The notes beneath the pieces are model-generated. The model was not told the DNA's origin, searched no databases, and saw nothing but the letters and a program-made list of their open reading frames with translations. A program made the position numbers and the translations under genes. Shown here in pieces: positions 24,651-47,000 of a stretch of 64,000 bases of DNA. The stretch is taken from assembly GCF_020382885.2 (NCBI RefSeq), contig NC_058501.1, forward strand, positions 14,295,501 through 14,359,500, in the 5' to 3' direction. The stretch is from Scatophagus argus (lineage: Eukaryota > Chordata > Actinopteri > Scatophagidae). The number at the start of each line of letters is the position of its first letter. Positions within the stretch are counted from its first letter, which is position 1.

Positions 24651-25813
24651 GCTTATTGGCGGTTGGCAAAGCAGCTTAAAAGTGGATTACCGCCACCAAC
24701 TGGACTGCAGTGTGGAAAGAGATTATGGAAAGGAAGGAAAGGGAAAGGAAATTCTCTTAACTGTCACAAATCTACGAATGTCACGGTACACATACCTGCT
24801 GTTTTGGAGCCCGCCATCCCCTCCAGCTCCAACCTGTCTATATATATATTATGTAATAATAATAATAATAATTTTCTATCACCTTTCAATCATTTAAAAA
24901 CAAAACCAACAAATCATCGTACGTAAATTGAAGCCAAGAAACAAAATACAAATAGACAATGACTGGGCAAGCTTGATGTCTACTGGTTTCATTTTCACTA
25001 AACTTTTTCTGCCATACTGATTGTGCATATGTCCCAGTGAATATTTTGGCTTCAGGTGCGGTTATTGAAGCTTCCAGGTCTTCATGCTTATTCCTGCAGG
25101 TCTTCATGCATGATTTGTCCTAAATTCGAGCCTCCTTTTATGGGTCAAGCATAAGAAATGCTGGACCCTGCATGTCCCGTGATGCAGCACAATTACGTCC
25201 TTCTTCTGACCTTTGAAGGATTTATTTTGTGGTGTTCAGAGCATTGACTAATGACACTTAAAAATTTAAAAAGTAACATATGTATTTCTGAGATGTGTAT
25301 GTGTTACCCCAGATAACATACACACTTAGCCTTTTTTGTGTGAACTAATCCTTTTACTTAGCTACAAAGTGCAGGGAATGTGTGTGTTCAGATATTCCTG
25401 TGTATGTCCCTGTGCCTGTCTGTCACTCTGTTGTTACCCCCAACATGTCCTGTATTCTCTCCTTCCTCACCTGTCCCCCCAGTAACGTGTGGGCTAATTA
25501 GAGTTGATAAAATCAGGCTTATAACATTAGGCTACTTTGATTACACAACCACTGTCATTCTGCAGGTGGTTACAGCACAATATTGACTCTCTTAAACACA
25601 GCTTATCTTACATGAATCTTATTTACCCAGCATGCAACATGCTCTGGGCAGGAACACTTAAGGGACAGGGTGACCTCAGCTCCATTTTTTCTTACTTATG
25701 CTCTAATACAGGAGGATATGATGTTAAAGGAATCAAAATAATGTTTGTTTTTTGTATAAAGTCATGCTCCCATGTTGTGGAATTATTTCCTTTACTGTCT
25801 AGTATTACGATTA

Positions 25814-25847
25814 GTGTGTGTGGGTGTGTGTGTGTGTGTGTGTGTGT
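25814..25847 (+). repeat. (TG)n microsatellite
   Basis: About 34 bp of TG dinucleotides with one GGG interruption, in the tbrg4-atp4a intergenic region. Confidence 0.9.
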
Positions 25848-27148
25848 TCGAATGGGATATTTCTTATAACCAATATTACTGATTCATCATCTTTTATGAT
25901 AGAGTCACTATATTGAAATTGTATCTACAACAGTGTACCTTTTCTGACCTCTGTGTAATGGTCTTTTGTCCGTGATTCTTGGTATGTTGTGAGCACAGTG
26001 ACAGGACTGCTGACTCATATCTCATGTAATGACCCTCACCAGGTCACTGAACAATTGTGTTCTTGAACCACTTTGGTTATTATTCTTAATAATAAACTTA
26101 CACGACTTATGAATTACAAACATGAACGGTTGTATGAAAGCTCAGTCAAACAAATCTCAAAATCTTGAAGTAGAACCCTGTCATCCTATATTACAGTCTA
26201 TAATACAGTCTTTTAATATACAGACACACCATAAACTAATACAATCATGTTCAAATTTCATCTGTAATTTCATCAGTTTGTGATTAAAAGTTTGTGATCA
26301 GTAATGTTAACTGACTGGAATAAAGTAGAAAGTGCCGAGACAATTAATTTGAGGGTTATTAGGGCTACCTACTTAAGTCAGTTACTAAGATAAAATATAA
26401 GCAGAGAATAGACCAGTATCATACTGTTTTGAAACTTTCAAAGTTCCTTCCCTGTTTTTCTCCCCTGCTAAAGCTATGGGGTGTGGATCAAGTTCTCCTA
26501 TTTGAGGGAAGACTCAACTCCTTAGCATCTCAGTAGTAACACAGATTCTGTTTTTTGAGAGTTATGGGCATGGACACAAGAGCTACAGGCATCACACCCG
26601 CGGAGAGGAGTGTTTCAAACACATGCACTAAGGTAGAAGTAGCAGACAAAGGAAGACGTGTGGTTATCAGAGTTAACATATAGTCAGTCAGTGCACTTAG
26701 CCTGCAGCAGGTAGATAAACAACCACAGTGGCCATACTGCCATCAGTAACTTTCCTCCTCTGTTACAGCACTGCTAATGATCTGGGACTGGCATCAGGTG
26801 TGACTGCTGATTAACACCAGCTGCATGCAGTTTTCTCCTTGTCGTCTTATCCCTTTGTATTTGGCTGTGTGGTGCTACAGGTTATTAATGTTTGACCTCC
26901 TGTCTCTGCTGTCAGGTTGTGGATTGTGCAGTCTTAAGTTTGAGTTCTACTCTCCTCTTGTGATTCTAAGTTAATGTAAGGGCAGTTAATTCCATAGAAT
27001 TATTTCATGGCCAATAGTACGTTGCTGTATTGTAAAGCATTTGGTGTGAACCGATGCAGTGCAATGTCAGGCAAGACTGGAAGGAATGACATTGGTCTGT
27101 TTTAACCTTCAGTGTTCTTCTGCTCTTTACTCCTATCGGTTGAGGGGC

Positions 27149-27154
27149 GATAAG
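27149..27154 (+). promoter_or_regulatory. GATA motif upstream of atp4a
   Basis: GATAAG lies about 200 bp upstream of the atp4a TATA box. A reverse-strand GATA (CCTATCGG) and a GATATG lie nearby at about 27132 and 27190. Gastric H+/K+-ATPase genes of mammals are driven by GATA factors in parietal cells, so the site is plausible, but motif presence alone is weak evidence. Confidence 0.35.
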
Positions 27155-27346
27155 AGATACGAGAGAAACACTAGCCTACGCATTGCTTATGATATGAGTG
27201 TATTAGTCTGTTCTGTGTGTGCTCTGGCTAGGGGTGACATTGTTGCTACCTGAGATTCTACTTTACGTAGGTAATGACATCAAAAGAACGTGTTTAAACA
27301 TGTATGCGTGTTTGTGCGCATGTGCATATGAAAAGGGGAGTTGTCA

Positions 27347-27354
27347 TATATAAA
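27347..27354 (+). promoter_or_regulatory. TATA box of atp4a
   Basis: TATATAAAAG begins at 27347, 192 bp upstream of the atp4a ATG. It predicts a start site near 27375-27380 and a 5' UTR of about 160 nt lying in the same exon as the start codon. A TATA promoter fits a strongly expressed, cell-type-restricted gene. Confidence 0.6.
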
Positions 27355-27538
27355 AGTCTTTTCCAGACAATTTGTGCTGTTTCTGACCAGTGCGTATGAG
27401 TGTGTGAGTGAGGGAAAAACTGGGTGTGTGTTTGGGATTGGACCCAATCTGACAGCCAAAATTTCGGGGTCGAAGAAGGAGCGAGTGGTCTGGACCTCCA
27501 TTGATTTAGGAGAGCAGTCCCCTATCACATCTGCAACC

Positions 27539-36760
<9,222 letters not shown>

Positions 36761-37031
36761 GACCAGAGAAGCTCTTTCATCCATCTATCTGTCCATATCC
36801 ATGAAAGCACACACAAAGAACACAATGCTGCAAACCCAGACGACATACTCAGTTCATGATTCATCTATATTACTTTGTGATCTATGTATTTATAGCTTAA
36901 CTTGTCTTTTAATGTCAAGAGTCTGCCTAAATCTTTTTAACAAGAGGTAATTATCAAACATTATCAATTAACAATTCAAAATAATTCATTGTGTTGCATA
37001 GCTTTGACTGTGGCTTCATTGTATTTGTACT

Positions 37032-37037
37032 AATAAA
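37032..37037 (+). promoter_or_regulatory. Candidate poly(A) signal of atp4a
   Basis: AATAAA lies 272 nt after the atp4a stop. A second copy is at 37224-37229. Both lie before the convergent dennd3 3' end (about 37650). Confidence 0.6.
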
Positions 37038-37670
37038 GGATTTTAAGACCATCGATGAACTCCAATCGATAACAAAAGTAGAAGCTTTTTTTTTTGTTTT
37101 ATTCTATTGCTTCATGTGTGTATTGTTGAAGGTTTTATCTTTACTTTGAGGTGATGTTTGCATTTGATCACGGAATTTCATGCGGAATTCACAAATGCAG
37201 CCTTACTTAATGCTGAATGATATAATAAAGGAATTCTGATCTGATTCTGATGAATATGGTCCAACTGATCTGGCACACCAAAGGACAGTTAAACAGTATT
37301 TCAGACAAAGTTAAGTCTTTTAAACTGAATCAAATATTTGGAATCTAGAAATCTGACCATATCATTATCATTCAGCAATATTTGGGTTCATCATGTTCTA
37401 CAACAGCAACAGGATGCTGCATAAATCTGGAGGTGACAAAAAAGTAAGCAAACAAAAGCTGGACTGCACACTGACACAAACAACACTACATAATAATAAC
37501 CAGAAATTTACTTAATTACAATTCCTTGATAACAAAACGTGAATGATGGCATTACATCAAGGATAAATCAAACTTTTAAAACACACGAAGAACATGCAGA
37601 AGGCACATACTTGACCTATTTCACACCTTGTGTGTGGAAGTTTTGTTACCAAGAAGGAAAAGAGCTGCTC

Positions 37671-37676
37671 TTTATT
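37671..37676 (-). promoter_or_regulatory. Candidate poly(A) signal of dennd3
   Basis: TTTATT on the plus strand (AATAAA on the minus strand) lies 332 nt past the dennd3 TAG. It leaves roughly 0.4-0.6 kb to the atp4a transcript end. Confidence 0.55.
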
Positions 37677-38007
37677 GAAGTACATATTTTGTTTACAGGG
37701 ATCTCTTCCATAAGTCTCAAAATGCTATCTTTAAATGGCTGATTTTAACATTTTATGAATCAAAAACTCAAGACACACTGACATAGAAAAAGATGCCCCC
37801 CCCCCCCCAAGTGAAAGAAAAGAACTTCACTGTGCACCTCTACTCATTTCCACTCTTCACCATTTTGTCCATCTGTGTCCAACCTGACTCTACTCAAGCC
37901 TGTACAAAATGATTATTTTTGTTACAGTCAAATACCAAAAAGGCAAACAAATGCCCTTTCTCTCTTCTCCTCTCTTTCCTCACCTGTGATTTCTCAGTCT
38001 GTGTTCT

Positions 38008-41000
38008 CTATTCGACTTTCCAGATGGCGATCCTACCGTCACGCCACGCAGAGCCACTCAGGACATAACGATCCTCAGCAGAGCAGAGTGTCTGGATGCT
38101 GTCCAAATGGGCCTGCAGCTCCTTTGCCACACTGTGGCTCTCGGGGTCCATCACAAAAACCTGACTTCTCAACTGATCGGCACACCGACCTCTGACCCCA
38201 CTCCAGCCACGACAGCCCACCCAGATCTGAGGGGAGGAGAGGGCATCAAGGAAATGTGTTGCAATGAACAACAAGTCCATCTTACCAAAAAACCTGAAAT
38301 CGCTCCTCACACATCATGTATACAAACAAGTTAGCACCCATGTATCATAGCTCACCTGGTCCTTGACTCGAATCATACAGGTGACTCCTGAAGTGCCAGG
38401 CAGGGAGATTCTTTTGGGTGGACGTCGGTGGTTATTAGTGTGCCACAGACACAGCTCCCCTGAGTCTACACAGCCTGTCCACAACTGACCTCGCTGGAAC
38501 AAACACATGCAAAAACCAAGTACACTATAACACTATAACGTATCAGCATATCCAAATGCTGGGAAAAGTATGTGTAATTATTCAGATTCAAAGCTTTTCT
38601 TGTCATATGCACAGTAAGGAAACGGGTTTCCCTGTACAATAAAATTCTTACTTTGCTGTCCACACTGAATGCCATAGAAGTTTAAGGTATATTAAAAAAA
38701 ATAATAGAATAATTAAAAATAAAATATTTGAGAAGATGTTGTTATGTTTATGTTAATTATGTTTCCCTAATTGGCTGACCTGAATTGCTGATTGAACAGC
38801 AGAATGAATGACTGGCTTGCTAAACCATTAAAAAGGCTGCTCACTTGTTCAACTGGCAGACAAATGAGCATTTCAGATTCACCTCTGGGATGACAGTGAA
38901 GCTGCTGAAGCTACTGGGCATGCTCTGTAGGTCATCAGGAAGTGCCATCCTTCTTTGTGGTGTCCCATTCTTTTTTAGCTCCACAATGCTGTCACCACAA
39001 CCTGCTCACGCGCACACACACACACAAACTTATGTTCAACAAATCATTATCAGGGTCAATTCACGCATAGATGCTATTGGATGAGTTCAGGGATATTGAG
39101 AAATTCACTTAGTTTAAGATTAGGTTCATTCATACTTACAGCACCACAGTTTGCCATCATGGATCTGTACTGAGGAGAGACGGTCACAGCTGAGGTGGAA
39201 CTGTCGCTTCACTTTGAGACTGGCCGAGTCCCACTGCAGAATCGTCCCGTCAATGCTGCAGGAGTATGTCTGCTGACTTGAGAAAGATACCTCAGACTGT
39301 ATAATAAAAACAGTACTGCAAAACACCCATCCACACATTTACACTCATCCTCATAAGAGTGCTCTCGTAATGTTAAATATGATCAAACCTGAACCTGACC
39401 TGGAGATAATGATGTGTCTACCTGTTGTGTTCATGTCTGGTGTCCACTGTGAGTCCTGTCACTTCATGTCTGTGTTCAGTCAGCTGTTTGTTGCAGGACA
39501 TGCTGTGAGTGTCGATGATGTAGATTACTGAGTCCTGAGAGCCAATCCACACCTGATCCTGGATCAGTCCCAGCATGCAGTTCTACATCAAAGATGTGAC
39601 ACAGGATCTCAGTTTCATTTCCCTTTGAAAAAGGTAACAGACTAGCAGACTCAGGTCATTTTGCCTGCAGGTACACTTCTAATGAAGACCCCAAACATTG
39701 TTGTACTGTTAGATTGTTTGGTCTTTTGTACACAAATATTGTTTAGTTGGACGATAACTATTTGATTAGATTTTTAAGGGAATTTTTTTGAAGGTGTAGT
39801 GAAAAAACAAGAACAGATGTCGTCCATTCTGAGATTTGCTTGCCTAAGAGCACCAGTGGCGGGTTCAGACCAACTGGTACATGCAATTCAAGGTGTTGTT
39901 CTTAAAATAAATACAACTTCAGACTTTTGCCTTAAGTGCCAAATGTCTTGACACTTGAGGCAGATTTTTTACAGTTATCTCTAGAGTCAGAAAAGGGTTT
40001 TAAACCATTTTTTTTCCCATATGCAGTAGTCCTCCCCAAAACATTTAAACAGACTTTGATGTCTAAAATTTGAGAAGTTCTTTCTTCAATAGATCTTACT
40101 CCTACAAACAGAACCAACAGTGTTTCTGCTCTCACCAGCTGCGACTCTCCGACCTGGATGCAGTCCTGCAGCATGGACCAGCTGGATGCATCAAACACAA
40201 CCACTTTGCCCGCACTGAGAGCCACCCACAGTTTAGGGTTCATCTCACCCTCTGGGTCACTGCAAGTCAACTGACCTGAAGAAAGTAAGAAAAAGACAAA
40301 GGATGAGAGAGCAGTGAATTGTGAGTGCTGACTGTGCACAATGAAAAAAACACAATGCTCAGCAGTGTGGTTCAGTGTGCGGCGTACGCCACAACCATGA
40401 AAATGAAAATAAATAAACAAAGGATGAAACTTCAAGATTTCATGTTTTTCCTTTGTCCTAATGAAAACTTTATAAATTCATGTAGTTACTGGCAGGGTAA
40501 AAATAAATAACAAATCAACACGCACTCTATATTCACAGGATAGCTCAGCCTCTAGTTTGGTATGTTGCTTATCCTCTATCGCTTCTTAAAATCTTTTTTA
40601 ATCTGCTGCATTTAGTTATTTGCACTCAGTTATCTCTTCAGACCAGATCTGTAGCCTTCAGATGTTTTTGCTCTCTGTCACAGTGCAAACAACTGTCTGA
40701 CCTGAGGACAACTCATTTGACAGCGAGTGTCTTGTTACTTTAACAGTACTTACTTTAACAGCACATTACACAGAGCTGTACAGCAAATTAATCAAAGAGA
40801 ATGAAACTTGTAGAAATTCTGAGGCACATGACAACAGCTCTGCTCAGACGAGCCTTCATTGTGTGAACGCTCAGTATAGTTAATATCAATACCAAGACAA
40901 CATGCAGATATACCATTATATACACACTGTAAATTGAGTGGTACCTGGTGTGTATAGCATGACATGTACAGTCTGAGGTTCAGCCAGGTCCAGTGATGGA

Positions 41001-44000
41001 TTGATCTTGTGTTTCAGAGTCTCTGAGGTAGTTTTAGGCACCATCATGGGCACTGGCCAGAAACAAACACAATGAAGAAATGAATGAATGTAATATGAAA
41101 AGCAAAAAAAAGGAAAAACATTTAAAAAAAAAAAGACAAAGAAAAAATGTACAAGAAAAAAAAACATCACAAAAGTGACCCCAGACCTTCATGTGTGATC
41201 TTGTCAAAGTAGGCCAGCTTTGAGGCAGCAATGATGGATCTTTGGGCCTTCAGGCAGGCCATGACAGCATCCATCAACAAGACATTGATCAGAGCCTGAG
41301 TCATGTATTGAGGATCCTAAAGAGACCATATATTTTCTCATACATTTAACAAATGTTAGCATAGCACAACCATCACTGACACAAGAGACAAAGCAAAAAT
41401 AACAAACTCATTAAAACTGACTTACATAGTCAGAAAGGTAACCCAATCACTGCCATAGTGGTTGTGTTAGGTTATAAGCACCATTTGTCAGGCCTATACA
41501 TACTGTGAGCAGTGGCAGTAACTAACTTAGTCATTCTAGACTGTGTTTCCTGTTTCACTGTAAGCTCTCAGTGCAGTCTCGTTCTGTGTGACATTATATT
41601 TCTACACTACAAACTGCAGCATCACTCTCCTAGACTGTACAGTTTATGACTACGATGCTTGATATTTTTTCAAACCCATGACATCACATCCGTTTTTTGT
41701 TGGAGGGCAAATGTCGCCAAGCTGGGCCAAACAAAATAATTATGGATCTCTTTCATTGTTGTACCTTATGTTGGTCAGCCATCTTGCGTCCAGCCCACAT
41801 CTCTTTCACCATAAGGTTCCAGAGTTCAGTCTCGGTTTTCAGGTTGGCCTCAAACACCTCAGGCCTGCTGGAGGTCTGGATCCGAAGGGAAGGAATTCGA
41901 ACAAGCAGAAACGGAGCTAAAGCAATTTTCACCTCCTGCTCAGAGATGAGAATTATTTTATTGAAATAAGACGGCGGGGGTTATAAATTAACAATACATA
42001 AAAAACACGGTTCAGTGAAAACGGATTGGGACACTTGACCTGTATGTCTCTGAACTTCGTGATTTCCAGGAAGCTTGGTTGTCCCTGGGTAAGCAAGAGC
42101 AGCCGTTTCTGAGTCATAGCAATTTTACCGACCCCACGAGAGGTCTTGACACACGATGACAACTTGTAGACACACTCGTTATTGTCAAGATAGTCTATGA
42201 CTTCAGAAGGCAAGCTGACGTCTTGTGCGTCAGCCTCCATCTCTTTCCAGAAAGTGTAGAAGACTCTGAAGAGTTCAGGATCCACCTGCTTTTTCTCACC
42301 TGGGACAGAGAGAGTGAGAGAGTGAGAGAGTGAGAGAGAGAGAGAGAGAGAGATAAACATGAGAGACAAAGACACATTGAGGGGAAATAAACACTTGCAA
42401 ATACAGGCTGAAAAAAAATGCAAATTAATTAGTTCTACATTCAACCTCAGGGATCTCAGAACAGTACACACAGTTTTTCACATGTTAGTAAATACCCATC
42501 TGACACAACAATGACAAACCATTCCATTTGTTTTTCAGTCCTCTTATGATTCTGTTTGTCTCTTTCATCTGGCCATGCATAATTCCCTTTCACGTCTGTT
42601 GAAAATCAAAACAAATATGGGGAATACCACATTGAGGAAAAGAAAAAAAAACAATTAGAGTGCGTTCAAAGACTTTTTGTGAAGTAACGCAATGAGCACC
42701 ATGAGCTTACAACTTCAAGTCTGAATTCTTTTCATAAACCTTGTCACATGACTTTGTTGTCGCATGTTCTGTTCCACTGACTTCACAGCATGTCCATTTT
42801 CCATCGACTTTCAACTTGTACTTACTAACTAGAAAACTTAAGTTCTTCATTTCCGTCCGAAGATCAATAAAGTGTCTTATAGCTCAACATGCAAACAATT
42901 TATCAATATATCAAAATCACAAAGTTTCTAATTTTTCTCCTTCAATGATCAGTGCAACTGTTGAGTCAAAAGTTACTTTTTTTTTTACACATCCTTTAGA
43001 AACAGATCCACCTTAGCAATCATACGCAGTCATGTCTGCGGTCAGCATCACTCTGCTTCCAGCTCTGTTTTTAGTCCCAACACATTAAAACTGTGCATTG
43101 CCAAACCAACAATTGGCCGAAAGACTGCTCATAAAGCTCATAATTCCATCGCTTCCTGGCTGTGAGCTACACCTCTCATGACACACATAGACATTTCATC
43201 CCCTTTTAGGATAAAATAAATGATTAATGCATCTTTAATGAACTAATCGATCCTACCACCTAAGATATAAATAAATTAGAAAGCCATTCCCAAACAAATT
43301 ACTGATTCCCCTGGAGGTAAACTTGACTTGACAACTCAGCCGCATGAACCGGTTCTCACACTTAGTCTACCACAGGGTCAGTTTGAGAGTTTATTCATCT
43401 AAAGAGATGCTTAATTTCTCCAACAGTGATTTCCAACAAAACATTAAAAGATATAAGATTTTATACCCTTTGTCTGTTCAGTAAGTAAAAATATAACATA
43501 CTTCATTCCTTCACTTCATTTGAACACCGGTTCTACATTTATAAATGGCAGGGTTAATTTTAAGATTTCTGTATGTGAGCAAAACAGAACATGCTGTACA
43601 GTCAGTACTTAATGCAGAACATTGAAGGAGTGTAACAGATTATCTGATGGCTGCAACAAGTGATGAAATCGATTCAAAATTCTTTCATGTAATGCTAGTA
43701 GAGAAAATAAATAACATGTCCATTATGTCACCCCAGATCACATCTAATCAACACTACAGAAAGTCTGGGTTTCAGCACTCTAAATTTCATGTCATCTCAA
43801 TTTGTGAAAATATCAGATTATCAGAAGTGAGCTCTGAACTACACACAGCAACTTCCAGTCCTCACTTACCATCAGTGAGAGCATCAAATAAACGATGTAT
43901 GGTTGCTACATCTTTAACAATCCCACACTCCTGGACGCAACGCACAAACTCTTCCTGATGAAGATGCTTTCGGGGAAGCTCAAACTTCTTGACATGGTCA

Positions 44001-47000
44001 TCAGGCTCCATCAGAGGCTTTTTGTTCTCTGCCTTCACCTAATAGATGGAAACTAGAATTACCATCGTAAGGTTGTAGGCTTCCACCAACCAGTGCAGTT
44101 TTTAAATTGTCACCATCTTGACATGTATGATTCCAGTGAGTAATTTCCATTGAGAAACATACCATCCTCACTTGGAGACTATTTTTACAGATGAGTGCAA
44201 CGACAATCACCTGAAGCTCAATATGAGACAAAACACATTCGCTTGTTGACTACAGCTGTATGTCTATTATTGAGAGAGTTCACAGAGAAACGAAAAAATA
44301 GAGTCAAATTTCTTATATGTCTTCACATGCTTGGGCTGATTCTGACAGCTACAAAGAAGTTACAAACTGACATAAATGTCATCAATTCCTTATTTTATAT
44401 TTTTTATTATATTTTTATTTTTATATTCATCCTTATTTTTTGTCTTAATTCATTTTTATATTATTACAGATTTGTGTGAAATGTTGTCATAATTGGCCTA
44501 TGAATTCTTGGGTCAACATCCAAGGGTCCTTGATCTTTGCCAAATTTGAAATGATTTCAAGATATCGCAAAATCAAGTCAAAGTCAAAATAATGGGACAG
44601 ATGGATGGACAGCTGTATGAGAGAACAGACCACATGAAAACATAATGTCTCTGGCCAAACTATGGCCTGGTGACAAGACAAGATCACGTCTACTGTATTA
44701 GACTTACCACATCACCAAACACGCTTCCTATCAAAAGTGAATTTGCTCTCAAACCACCACTTTTATGGGACAGCAATTAAGATTATGTAAAACTTACTAA
44801 CCTTGAGGATGAGTCTCTTGAGTTCAGATCGTCTGTCAGCTTGCTGTCTCTCGTCCTGGTGCAGTGAGTCCACCAGCCATGTGACCAGCTGTGTGGGGAA
44901 GATGGCGGTGTCTGTCTTGTAGAGGTTCTGGAAATCACCCAGAGCATCCAGCCGCCGTGAACACAATGTGTTGATTAAACCCCGCAAGAAGTAGAATCTG
45001 AAGACAGGGAAACCATTCTGCTCAATCCTTAAGTATTCAATAAGTCAACAACAAACAACTGAACATGAAGAGAATTAACTAAATTAATGGTGTTAAAAGG
45101 GAAAAACTTTTGATTTTCCAAAGTGAAATGAAGATGACGAAAGAAAAGATGGTGATGGTGACAGAATGGATGAGAAGCGGAGCCTTAGGAATAATGACAG
45201 CAGAATACCTGGCCAGCAGAGCAGGATTCTCATTTTGGACAGAGAAGATGGCCTTGCTAAGATGCTGGATCAGCTCACTGTAATAATTTTGGACAGAGTG
45301 GATGGACAGAGATGCTGGGAATTCTGGGAGCTTAAACACCTTTACCATCTTAGGTGTCGTTCTCAGCACTATTAAAGAAACAGACAGAGAACACAGGAAA
45401 AGAAAAATTTTGGAGGAGGTGACAGTAAGAATGGGAGAAAAAGGTCTAATCTTTATCAGCTGTTCTGTCTATGTCTTGACCATGTGGGCCTCTGCTTTGC
45501 TTAAATGAATCTCCAATCTCACCTGGTTCAGACATGGTGATCCTGGTCAACAGCATGTTTTTCTGAAAGCTGATGGTTTGCTCATCTTCAAGGTTTGGGA
45601 GGCTCATCCCGAGTCTCTTACTCAGCTTGTTCTCTGTAACAGAGCTCTTTCTCCGGGCTTGAATCTCCTGCATGGTGAGTCTGCGTGGGACTTCAACCAT
45701 AGCCTTCATCCTAGACAACACAAGAAAGAAAAAAGTGCAGTGCAGATACTCTCAAATGTTGTCAGGTGTTTAGCATAAACATCTAAACTGTTTGACTGGC
45801 CCAGCAAACTCACTTAGTGGGTGTACCTGCAGTGTGATCAGATATTCACTTGCGTTCACACATGTTCCTGACTTCTTCTGAACAGCGACACCTTCCTGTA
45901 TTTTCAGTATAGACTTACTTTACAGTTTAAATGACTCATATAGCTAAAACTAGTGCAGTCTAATATAACAGTCCTGCAGTAAAGCTTACCGTTATGAAGA
46001 TTATAAGGTTCAGGTTTTGTTGAAACTGAGAGGTATACATACAGGACACACAGATGAAGTGGGGAACTTCATGAATATTATCATTTTATTTGAAGATTAA
46101 AAAAAAAATAGGTTTAAGTACACACTTCTGCGTCTCAGTGCGAGTCCCAAGTTCCATTCGAGCAAAGTTGTCCATTTTCCTGTTGAGTCGGTCCTTGAGG
46201 AATGAATGGAAAATGTGTGTTTCCAACACCTGTAAGATACATTCACATTAATCTGAATATGAGCACCTGGCACAGCATCTCACGTCTGCTAATTTGTCTC
46301 TGTTCAAGATATAAATAATAGACAAATATCACTTGTTGTACCACGTTTTTGGTCAGTTATTACCTATTACATTAAGTTATTTACCTTCTTGTAAAAAAGG
46401 TGTTCAGCTGGTTCTCTGGTTTTCAAGAACTCTTCACTATTAAACACCCGATGTTCATAGTTCAGATGACAGCCAACATCCCTGTTATACACATGTGTAT
46501 ATTATGCAATTAATATATGTATTTTAGGAGAACAATTGCATAGATCTCAGTACTTATAGAACACACATAAAACCTGAATATGTTGACCATCAGCTCCAGT
46601 GTGATCCCCTGAATTTCATGGTTGAGGTTGTGTTGCCATGCTCTTCTCTGTGCCCGCTGCTCACTGATGGCTGTGCAGCTCGCACGGTGGCACTGATGCA
46701 GGTCAAAATGTAACTTCAGGGACAGACACCTGCAAAATCAAACTCATGCAGTTTAAACAAATAGAAGCATGTTAATATCTCTCGTCAAGTTCGAGAAAAA
46801 GTTACTGGATCAGTAAGTAGGAGTAAGAATTCATACGCTTTTTTGGTGTGTTAGTATTTTTTCATCACGTTACTAGAAATTAGCAGCACCTGTATTTTCT
46901 TGGCATTACAGTGAGTACCTCCGTGTGAAGCAGTCTGCAGCAGCAGGGGGAATCTCTGGTAGGTCGACAGTCTCACAGCAAGAAATGGAAACACTTCCAT

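Larger units (their letters stand above)
24651..27346. other. Divergent intergenic region between tbrg4 and atp4a
   Basis: This is 2.7 kb with no supported exon. It holds a TATATA/(AAT)n stretch at about 24840-24872, a (TG)n microsatellite at 25814-25847 and, close to atp4a, a GATAAG motif at 27149-27154. The atp4a-proximal part is the likely regulatory region. Confidence 0.6.

Noticed and set aside
24421-24669. Minus-strand open frame with an Arg-rich stretch near the tbrg4 5' end
   Set aside because: It is produced by a (CTT)n/(TTC)n repeat in the presumed 5' UTR, has no homology that I recognise, and overlaps the likely promoter.
39276-39300. Acceptor TTATACAG at about 39300 for dennd3 exon 24 (would add SEVSFSS)
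   Set aside because: It puts the exon out of phase with the preceding donor (AAC AG|GTAGAC). The acceptor TTTCTCAAG at 39277 restores the frame and gives the WD40 text [16 protein letters not shown].
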